Shown: positions 55,529 to 64,000 of the stretch, piece after piece
Layout: every line of letters starts with the position of its first letter
Numbering within the stretch: position 1 is the stretch's first letter
Source: Dactylorhiza incarnata
Lineage: Eukaryota; Streptophyta; Magnoliopsida; Asparagales; Orchidaceae
Length of the DNA: 64,000 bases
Direction of reading: 5' to 3'
Assembly (NCBI GenBank): GCA_033032865.1
Contig: JAWHQI010000019.1
Location: 11,016,001-11,080,000 of the forward strand
Notes under the pieces: generated by a model
What the model was told of the DNA's origin: nothing
The model's input: only the letters and a program-made list of their open reading frames with translations
Database searches by the model: none
Made by a program: the position numbers and the translations under genes

Positions 55529-56356
55529 CCGTCGAACAAAGAATCAAGAGGGAAAATCCTACTCTTCTCTTGAGTGGTCTCCAAGATCGGCAATGGCTTT
55601 TTCCTCCTTGTGCTGGGCTGAACAGAAGCAAAAATCACTCCTTCGGCTTCCTCACGATGGAAGTTCACGATCTTGAGGAGGAGTTAAATAACCGGCTCTT
55701 TAATCCCTTTAATAGGAGAGGGTTGGAGAGAGAAAAACAAAATGGTTAAATGCAACCCAAGTTTTCTCTAATATTAAAATGTGAATGCCCGTTAAACTAA
55801 ATCGAACATGCAAATTTGAATCGATCGATACAAACGTGCAAAGGGAAGACCAATGCTAGCGCAAATAAAGTTCTGAAATCGTCTAGCCCGCCTATCAAGG
55901 GTTTCGACTATTTGCGCAAACGAATTTTGACGCACACTCGCGGGAGATCTAAATAAACTCGTACTAACGCATACGTTTGATCGAGACGACTCAATTGAAT
56001 TAGTCCACTCATAATTAGGAAATCTTACAGATAGCACTGTCAGTTATAGAATAGTTGGTGAGAGATTTTAATTATAGAATTGTTGGTGATAAATCTTAAG
56101 AGCTTGATCAACTTATCATCTGATAATGCTTTTTACTATTTTTTTCTGTTTTTTTGAACAACACAAAATCAATTTTAAGGTGTTTTGATTTAATGATTAT
56201 GAGAATAATATTTTGCTGAATGAAAGCAGAAAAATAACTTTCTTGGAATACTGATTTAAATGGTAAAAATTAAACCTATCACAAGAGTGCAAATTGACAT
56301 AGTATGCCCTATGATTGATTGAGCTAAGGAGTTAATCCCAAATTTTGGGCATGCGT
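55529..56356. repeat. Repeat copy B, left part
   Basis: Matches 40226-40363 and 46672-47415 in direct orientation. It includes the exon-like peptide HRRTKNQEGKSYSSLEWSPR, the empty Copia-3 site AGTTC (55662-55666) and a loss of about 50 bases after 55685. It begins exactly where Copia-4 ends, with GGAGCA shared by both sides. Confidence 0.92.
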
Positions 56357-57513
56357 TGATGGTGACGGCCTCCGCGACGGCCAACTTGGTGGCGAAGATG
56401 ACGTACATGGTGCACTTGATGATGATGTTGAACCGCCGGCCAAAGACTTGCGGCGCCGTAGCGGTCACGACTACAATCTCCGCCCACGCAACCAGAAATT
56501 CATTTAGTTTATTTGCTAGTTATTGGACTGCAATTATTTATTTATGTGGTTTGCTTTAATTATTTAATTCTGTCATTTTTTAATTATGGTGTGCGTTTAG
56601 CCATTGTTTGGGCTGATTTTAGAACTATTGTTGTACGCCTATATAAGGCCATGAACTCTACTTTTGGAGACAGATTTTGATGAAATAAAAATTTGATATC
56701 TTTCCCCCTTAAACTTATTCTCTCCTCTCCCTCTTCCTCTCTCATTGCCGCCGCCCCCCCTTGAGGGTTTCTTCCTTCCAAGGTTTCGGCCGCCCCTCTC
56801 AATCTCCTCTCCCTTCCTCCATCTTCTCTCCTGTTCACTATTCATCCACCACCTTTCATCTCTCTACTTCTCCCTTCATCCTCGGATCCAAAACTCTCTT
56901 GCAAGAAGGATCTGCTTGGGTGAACTTCTACGGCGTGAAGCGGACAAGACGGACGTGTTCATCATCGTTGGTGCGCTTCCGTGGTTTTCGAAGGAAGGCG
57001 ATCGTTTCTTGTGGATCCAACATCTCGGATCTACTTCTCCGAGAGGGGTAACGAAAATTACAACTCAAGAGATTTCTTTTCTTAGATAGTCTTGTGGTGG
57101 ACGATTTTTGCGTGAATTTTCGAAGCTTTTAAAATTATCGCGGTAGTCTTATAATAGATCTGTGATTTTCGTTTGGTTTTCCGATAAATCTCGAGAGGAT
57201 TGGCGATCCTCGTTCTTTTTCTAGTTGGGATAGATCCTACCACTTTCGAATCGTGTTTTATTTTTGGTGGATCTGTTTTGGTACAACTCCAAGCTCGTCG
57301 GAATCAATATTATTCCTTTTAGCCGGAGCCGATTTTGACCTATAGTCATTCTCCGAACCAAGTGCGGTGTGGCTACCCGTACGTTAGCGCGAAAGATAAA
57401 TAAAACTAATTGTAACGGCTGCGATTCGTTAGCGTGTGGTAAAGAGGGCGTAGCACATAGCGAGAGACGTTGTTGCGTCGTCCGTGTAGGATCGATTTGG
57501 TCGGCCTACATCA
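56357..57513 (+). repeat. 5' LTR of the chromovirus (1157 bp)
   Basis: TGATGGTGACGG ... GGCCTACATCA. TATATAA box at 56640-56646, followed by a CT-rich leader. The first 150 bp are the coding end of pol in its other copy. Confidence 0.95.
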
Positions 57514-57516
57514 ATT

Positions 57517-57534
57517 TGGTATCAGAGATAGGTT
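57517..57534 (+). other. Primer-binding site of the chromovirus
   Basis: TGGTATCAGAGATAGGTT, three bases after the LTR; initiator tRNA-Met type. Confidence 0.9.
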
Positions 57535-57820
57535 CGTGTCAATTTCTTAATTGACGCATTCCTTAGGTTTTTCTTAGAACGCCGGCACCCACAATCGTTA
57601 CACGATTTGGCATTCGAAATTCAAAAAAAAAAATTCTGGATATTCTACTTAATATTTTCTGAAAGAAAATCAAAAAATATTTTTACTTACCTTAGTTATT
57701 AGGCGGGAATAAAATTATATTTCGTAAAATTTCTGTCCTAATCTAAAATTCTGGTCTGCATTTAGTAAAAAAACAAAACAATTTTTCAGCAAGAAAAAAT
57801 TACAAAAAACATTTGTCCCG
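57535..57820 (+). other. Leader of the chromovirus
   Basis: A/T-rich untranslated sequence with A runs. No gene seen. Confidence 0.6.
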
Positions 57821-60031
57821 TTGTTTATGCCCACTAGGCGTGGTATGGAATATCTCCCAACCGCTTCCACCATGGCAGATGACCATGATGATGATCACGC
57901 TCCTGCAACGATTGCGGAGTTTCGAGACGAGTTTAATGCTAAGTTCGATGCACTCACACAGTTAATACAAGGGTTAGCATTCAATCAAGTGGCGCCTCGA
58001 AATCCCGTTGCCAACCAACGAGATGAGAGACCAAACCATCCCCGTAATCAGAATGATGAGCAAGCGCCTCGAGCTCCTCATGAGTTCGATGTAACTAGAG
58101 CCATGAAAATTGATCCACCGTCATACGATGGAATGGGTGAACCCCAAGTATTTTTAAACTGGATTATGGAGATCGAGTGTTACTTTGAGTGGAAGAATCT
58201 GACGGATGGTGAGAAGGTGCGGGTTGCACGGATGATGCTTTTGGGTAGAGCCAAAACATTCTGGTTGAACGAAGAGAGGCGTCTAGGTACCGTGAATGGG
58301 GCACCCCCAATTGGGTGGGCTGCCATGAAGGCACTTTTGTCTGACCAATATGTCCCTGCGTATCACAGAACTCAAATGTTCGACGAGTTAGCCACCCATC
58401 GTCAGGGTAGCAAATCGGTATCGGAGTATATGGGAATTCTGAAAGATATGATGGTGCGGTGTGACATACGAGAAATGCCCGAAGTTACATTATCTCGCTT
58501 TCGTAAGGGACTTAACCCAGACATCCACGGCAAGCTTTTGCGTGATGGTCATACGGACCTTAACACGACATTCAATGCTGCTTTAGACATAGAGAAGCAC
58601 AATGCTTACAAGTCCAAGGGACGAGCATTCCAGAAGGGAAAATCCCTTTTAGGAGCCCCACCTTCGTCCTCCATGAGGGACAAAGGAAGATTTCGATCGA
58701 CTGATTCGAATTCGGTAGTTATCACCGCTAGGAACACTAGGAATCCCACTGGCGAGAGAGTTCCGGTAGGACGGATTAATAAGACAAACGCCACATGTTA
58801 TTCTTGCGGGATCCAAGGACATTACTCTAGTGAGTGCCCCACTAAGAGTAAACCACTAGCACTATTAGACTCCACGTCTGAACCCGCCGAGATCGTCTAT
58901 GAAGCCGGCGATGAATCTGATGCCGAGCCGAGTGATATTGAAGATGAATCTTATATGATGGTTATGAGGTGCATTTTGGCCACACCGCGTGCGTCGGATG
59001 AGTATAATCAGACGAATATCTTTTCGTTGAATTTTAAAAGCGGTGAGAAGTGGTGTAAACTAATAATCGACAGCGGTAGCAGCATGAACGTCATTTCGGA
59101 GAACGCTATCACTCGTATGCATTTAGATACTGAACCGCACCCCCATCCGTATAAAATAGCGTGGGTAAACAAAACGTCTATTGCGGTCTCCAAACGTTGT
59201 CTAGTGCCGCTTACGGTAAAGAGCTATGTCGACAAGGTGTGGTGCGACGTCATCCCCATGGATGTTTGTCATGTACTACTAGGACGATCGTGGCTTTATG
59301 ATTACGACGTGACCCATTTCCGACGAGCCAACACATATGAGTTTAAGTTTAATGGTAAGACTATTGTATTGAAACCATCCCCGCCTAAGGATCCATCGAT
59401 TGCCTCCAAATACACAATTGTGCCTGCGGAAAAGAAAATAATTGGCTTGATAAGTAGGAAGGAGCTAGAGCGTGAGACTTTCATGAATGGCGTCATCTAT
59501 GCTTTAGTATGTCTACAAGCTAACGACGATTCACCATCTTTAGAGAATCTATCGTTATCTCTGCGAATGCTTTTGGAAGAATATAAGGACGTCTATCCGG
59601 GGGACTTACCATCTAAGTTGCCACCCATGAGAGAAATCCAGCACGAGATTGACTTTGTCCCGGGCTCGTCATTGCCTAATCTTCCCCATTATCGGCTCAA
59701 TCCTTCCGCACATAATGAATTACAAACTTTAATTTCAGATTTATTAGCAAAGGGATATATCCTCCATAGTAAGAGTCCATGTGCCGTCCCTGCATTTTTG
59801 GTCCCAAAGAAAGATAAGTCTTGGAGGTTGTGTGTAGATTACCGAGCCATAAATAAAATCACTGTTAAATATAGGTTTCCCATCCCACGTTTGGACGATT
59901 TATTAGATATGCTATCTGGAGCCACCATATTTTCAAAGTTGGATCTTAAAAGTGGTTACCACCAAATAAGGATACGGGAGGGAGACAAATGGAAAACGAC
60001 ATTTAAGTCTAAGGATGGGCTCTATGAGTGA
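57821..60031 (+). pseudogene. Chromovirus gag, protease and first half of RT
   Basis: One open frame of 736 codons; the start may be ATG 57827 or the later ATG in TMADDHDDDH. Gag: PQVFLNWIMEIECYFEWKNL, MMLLGRAKTFWLNEE. CCHC knuckle CYSCGIQGHYSSEC at about residues 326-339. Protease site LIIDSGSSMNVIS at about residues 415-427. RT starts at VPAFLVPKKDKSWRLCVDYR and FSKLDLKSGYHQIRI. It ends at TGA 60029-60031, where the family has Trp (TGG), a single-base nonsense change. Length and order are normal for chromovirus gag-pol. Confidence 0.93.
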
Positions 60032-61632
60032 TTGGTGCTTGGAGAGGGGCTCACCAACGGACCTAGCACTTTCTCGCGGTTGATGACTCAAATATTTAAA
60101 CCATATATGGGTAAATTTGTAGTGGTATATTTCGATGACATTTTAGTATTTAGCCTCTCGTCGATGGACCATGAAGAACATTTGCGGACGATCCTTGCAA
60201 CATTGCGCCAAGAAATGTTATTTATTAATATTAAAAAGTGCGTTTTTGGTGTGACTTCCGTAGAGAGTTTCTAGGATACATAGTGAGTTCCGAAGGTATT
60301 CATGTTGACCCTAAAAAGGTCCAAGTTATTCGAGACTGGCCGGAACCGAAAAATATCCGGGAGGTTAGAAGTTTTCATGGATTGGCCACATTTTATCGAA
60401 GGTTTATTCGTAATTTTAGCAGTATCATGGCACCAATCACTGAATGCATGAAGAAGGGTGATTTTAAGTGGACTAAAGCGGCCACTACGACATTTCAAGC
60501 GATTAAGGAACGAATGTCCGAAGCACCACTACTACGGTTGCCGGATTTTAGCAAAGTGTTTGAATTATCATGTGACGCATCTAGGATAGGAATCGGAGGA
60601 GTGTTAAGTCAAGAGGGTCACCCGATAGGTTATTTTAGCGAGAAGCTTGCGGGACCAAAATTAAATTATTCCAATTATGATCGTGAGTTCTATGCCGTAA
60701 TACGTTGTCTCCAACATTGGCGGCACTATCTTATATCGAAAGAATTTGTAATCTTATCAGATCATGAGGCGCTAAAATATGTAAACTCCCAAAGTAAAAT
60801 TAGCCCTCGACACGCCAAATGGGTTTCGTACCTTCAAGAGTACACGTTCATTATCAAGCACGTAAAGGGTACATTAAATCGTGTGGCGGACGCTCTTAAT
60901 CGTGTCACCCTAATATTATCTGCAATGGAGGTAACGGTCATAGGATTTGAGAGAATTAAGGATGAATATGTGCTATGCCCGGATTTTAAGGATATATACT
61001 TAGCGGCTCAGGAAAATTCCTCGTCTACTATATCTTCATACTACATCCATGACGGTTATCTATTTAGGCATACGCAGTTATGTATTCCCCGTTCCTCGCT
61101 ACGCCATTTCATTGTATGGGAGTTACATAGCGGAGGGTTAGGTGGACATTTCGGCCGGGATAAAACTTTCACACTAGTCGAGGATAAATTCTTCTGGCCA
61201 GGCCTCAAACCAATGGTCAATAAAATCGTTGGGAGTTGTCATGTATGTCAATTAGCGAAAGGTAACAAGACCAATGCAGGTCTTTACACACCACTGTCGA
61301 TTCCGTCTGTCCCATGGGAGGACGTTAGCATGGACTTCATATTGGGTCTACCCCTGACATTTAGGCGTCACGATTCTATTCTGGTTGTGGTAGATCGGTT
61401 TTCTAAAATTTCATACTTTATCGCATGCAATAACACCAACGATGCATCTCATGTTGCTAAATTGTATTTTAAGGAGGTCGTGGCTCATCGGGGCGTCCCC
61501 AAAACGATAGTGACGGATAGGGACGTTAAATTTACTAGCTATTCTGGAAAACACTTTGGAAGCTTATGGGAACTAGACTTATGTTTTCGTCAGCCTATCA
61601 TCCCCAAACGGATGGGCAAACGGAAGTGGTAA
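60032..61632 (+). pseudogene. Chromovirus RT end, RNase H and integrase (two frames)
   Basis: After the TGA the frame goes on with LTNGPSTFSRLMTQIF and the intact active site VVYFDDILVFS, but the usual MPFG block has become LGEG. A one-base shift near 60255 moves to the frame with [19 protein letters not shown]. RNase H acids are seen in [18 protein letters not shown] and LSDHEALKY. Integrase: [10 protein letters not shown] and CHVCQLAK (zinc), then [10 protein letters not shown] and [11 protein letters not shown] with the first two catalytic Asp. A frameshift near 61590 follows. Confidence 0.93.
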
Positions 61633-62693
61633 ACCGAAGTTTGGGTAGTTTACTTCGGTGCCTTGTGGGTGATCATAAAGGTACGTGGGAACTTATTCTT
61701 CCTCATGCTCAACTAGCTTATAATAATTCTAAGAATAGGACCACTGGTTTATCACCAAATGAGATTGTACATGGATATAAGGCGCCTGTGCCTATTGACT
61801 TGGTTCCGTTACCGCCATCTTTTAAATCCAGTCAATTTACACAGGACTTCGCCTCGCACGTTCACACTCTCCATAAGCACATTAGCGAGACGTTAGCTAA
61901 GCAATATTCTATTTATCAATCGAATGCTAACGTACATAAGCGAGCAGTATCCTTTAATATTGGTGATTTGGTAATGGTTCGTCTCATCGCAGAACGGATG
62001 CCTTCGGGTACCGTAAAGAAATTGGCGAATAGGAGAGCCGGTCCTTTTCGGGTTTTAAAGAAGCTAGGCGAAAATGCATATCTATTGAAGTTACCTGCTG
62101 ATTGGGGAATTTCCCCTGTTTTTAATGTTTCGGATTTAACGCTTTATGTCGCTCCACCACTTGAACTGTCAGTCTCTCTGTTTAATATTTCCACTATATC
62201 TTCTAATGGGGTGGGGGGTGAGATTGTTTCTGGATCGCTCTCTCCTTCGGATTCTACGGGAGGTATGTTGCCTACTGGTGATACAACATGTTTTTATTCC
62301 TTGCCTAACGCCTTTCCAAGGTTCCCCCGGACCGATTTCTTGCCCGACAGTATTTTGCAGGATGCAGTGTTTTCTACTCCCGATGGTGACATTCACAGGT
62401 TTTTGATCCGGTGGCGAGGTCGTCCTGTTTCAGACGACTCTTGGCTCTCCGCCTCGGAGGTGGATCTTCTGGACGCGGATCTCCTCCGCAGCTACCTACC
62501 AGCACACTCATCGGTGATGAGTCCTTTCGAGCGGGGGAGGATTGATGGTGACGGCCTCCGCGACGACCAACTTGGTGGCGAAGATGACGTACATGCTGCA
62601 CTTGATGATGATGTTGAACCGCCGGCCAAAGACTTGCGGCGCCGTAGCGGTCACGACTACAATCTCCGCCCAAGCAACCAGAAATTTATTTAG
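61590..62693 (+). pseudogene. Chromovirus integrase end with GPY/F and chromodomain-like tail
   Basis: [20 protein letters not shown] holds the catalytic Glu. FNIGDLVMVRLIAER and RRAGPFRVLKKLGENAYLLK are the C-terminal GPY/F module. About residues 255-315 read DSILQDAVFSTPDGDIHRFL and IRWRGRPVSDDSWLSASEVD, with the aromatic and Trp spacing of a chromodomain, which steers insertion to marked chromatin. The frame runs over the polypurine tract and 150 bp into the 3' LTR, ending at TAG 62691-62693. Confidence 0.88.
62530..62542 (+). other. Polypurine tract of the chromovirus
   Basis: AGCGGGGGAGGAT before TGATGGTGACGG; it also codes protein. Confidence 0.88.
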
Positions 62694-63699
62694 TTTATTT
62701 GCTAATTATTGGACTGCAATTATTTATTTATGTGGTTTGCTTTTAATTATTTAATTCTGTCATTTTTTAATTATGGTGTGCGTTTAACCATTGTTTGGGC
62801 TGATTTTAGAACTATTGTTGTACGCCTATATACGACCATGAACTCTACTTTTGGAGACAGATTTTGATGAAATAAAAATTTGATATCTTTCCCCCTAAAA
62901 CTTATTCTCTCCTCTCCCTCTTCCTCTCTCATTGCCGCCGTCCCCCCTTGGGGGTTTCTTCCTTCCAAGGTTTCGGCCGCCCTCTCAATCGCCTCTCCCT
63001 TCCTCCATCTTCTCTCCTCCTCACTATTCATCCACCACATTTCATCTCTCTACTTCTCCCTTCATCCTTGGATCCAAAACTCTCTTGCAAGAAGGATCGG
63101 CTTGGGTGAACTTCTACGGCGTGAAGCGGACAAGACGGACGTGTTCTTCATCGTTGGTGCGCTTCCGTGGTTTTCTAAGGAAGGCGATCGTTTCTTGTGG
63201 ATCCAACATCTCGGATCTACTTCTCCGAGAGGGGTAACGAAAATTACTACTCAAGAGATTTCTTTTCTTAGATAGTCTTGTGGTGGACGATTTTTGCGTT
63301 GATTTTCGAAGCTTTTAAAATTATCGCGGTAGTCTTATAATAGATCTGTGATTTTCGTTTGGTTTTCCGATAACTCTCGAGAGGATTGGCGATCCTCGTT
63401 CTTTTTCTAGTTGGGATAGATCCTACCACTTTCGAATCGTGTTTTATTTTTGGTGGATCTGTTTTGGTACAACTCCAAGCTCGTCGGAATCAATATTATT
63501 CCTTTTAGCCGGAGCGGATTTTGACCTATAGTCATTCTCCGAACCAAGTGCGGTGTGGCTACCCGTAAGTTAGCGCGAAAGATAAATAAAACTAATTGTA
63601 ACGGCTACGATTCGTTAGCGTGTGGTAAAGAGGGCGTAGCACATAGCGAGAGACGTTGTTGTGTCGTCCGTGTAGGATCGATTTGGTCGGCCTACATCA
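62543..63699 (+). repeat. 3' LTR of the chromovirus (1157 bp)
   Basis: Partner of 56357-57513. The TATA region reads TATATACG instead of TATATAAG. It ends CATCA, followed by TSD TGCGT. Confidence 0.95.
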
Positions 63700-63704
63700 T
63701 GCGT

Positions 63705-64000
63705 TGGTTATTTCTTGCTTTAGGAGGTGACATATGTAGAACTTCAACATTTTTTTGTAAATATCATGTGATAGCTTTGATGTTCATATTAAATATTACA
63801 ATAATCTAAAGAAAATGCAAATGTGAATCAAAATAAAAGGTGTGAGAAGATAAATTTAGAAATAGATGTAAAACAACAATCGGTTTTTTTAATATATTGT
63901 GATAGCTTTGATTATAATACCAGTTTATATGTAGATTTAAATATAGAGACTATTTTCTCTGAGAAATCATGAAGCATTTTGCCCGCCTGAACCTCCAGGC
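63705..64000. repeat. Repeat copy B, right part
   Basis: Continues 56356 across the chromovirus and matches 47416-47713 with a few changes and a shorter T run. The window ends inside it. Confidence 0.92.

Larger units (their letters stand above)
56357..63699 (+). mobile_element. Ty3/gypsy chromovirus, complete (7343 bp)
   Basis: LTRs 56357-57513 and 62543-63699 are both 1157 bp. TSD TGCGT at 56352-56356 and 63700-63704; the empty site is at 47411-47415 in copy A. Gag, protease, RT, RNase H, integrase with GPY/F and a chromodomain-like end give the chromovirus order. One stop and two frameshifts break pol. In the first about 650 bp of the two LTRs I count about 20 differences by eye. Confidence 0.95.

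Noticed and set aside
55529..64000. Copies A and B as LTRs of one large element
   Set aside because: Their start (CGTCGAAC) is not TG, no primer site or polypurine tract flanks them, and B starts at a break inside Copia-4.
1..64000. rRNA, tRNA genes, CRISPR arrays, operons or bacterial features
   Set aside because: None seen. tRNA-like stretches are only primer-binding sites.

Overview
This is nuclear DNA of a flowering plant, from a very repeat-rich, probably heterochromatic region. The evidence is stacked plant-type LTR retrotransposons (Ty1/copia and Ty3/gypsy Tat, chromovirus and LARD types), a plant-type Helitron, GT-AG introns of 70-90 bp, and TATAAATA promoters. No intact host gene is visible. 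I cannot name the species. Nearly every base can be placed in a nested insertion map whose borders are set by TG...CA ends, direct target-site duplications (TSDs) and, in three cases, an uninterrupted (empty) copy of the target inside the same window.

Layout, left half. 1-3735 is the 3' end of a Sirevirus-like copia element (695-aa extra ORF, polypurine tract, LTR) that has landed in a minus-strand copia element (here Copia-2). Copia-2 is seen in two pieces, 3736-5745 (protease, integrase, start of RT) and 38677-39438 (gag). It was split by a Tat-type gypsy element, 5746-38671 (TSD TTCTT). The Tat element is itself split twice: by a minus-strand copia element at 7295-13767 (Copia-5) and by a non-coding, large-LTR element (LARD-like) at 18814-31891 (TSD AATCA). 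The left LTR of the LARD carries a Helitron at 22084-25484, and the right LTR is the empty site. Without its insertions the Tat element is about 13.4 kb: LTR, gag, protease, RT, RNase H, second (archaeal-type) RNase H, integrase, a 97-bp tandem array, then two genes on the opposite strand, each with four exons and its own TATA box, then the 3' LTR.

Layout, right half. From about 40220 there is a unit of unclear origin that appears twice in direct orientation. Copy A is 40226-40363 plus 46672 onward, and copy B is 55529-56356 plus 63705-64000. Copy A was split by a copia element at 40364-46666 (Copia-3, TSD AGTTC), which itself holds a solo LTR at 43209-44147 (TSD GGATC). Copy B was split by a chromovirus at 56357-63699 (TSD TGCGT). 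Each copy is the empty site of the other's insertion. Between them lie an unidentified degraded coding-like stretch (about 48280-50730, minus) and a copia element (Copia-4, 50788-55528) cut off in the RT region exactly where copy B begins. This looks like a tandem duplication with about 6 bp of microhomology.

How the parts work together. All retroelement pol genes show stops, frameshifts, deletions or lost catalytic residues, so none looks autonomous as read. The most interesting coding content is the pair of spliced antisense genes in the Tat element (33728-35657 and 36125-37304). The second reads as an uninterrupted 318-aa protein after splicing, and both start downstream of the same 11-base TATA motif.
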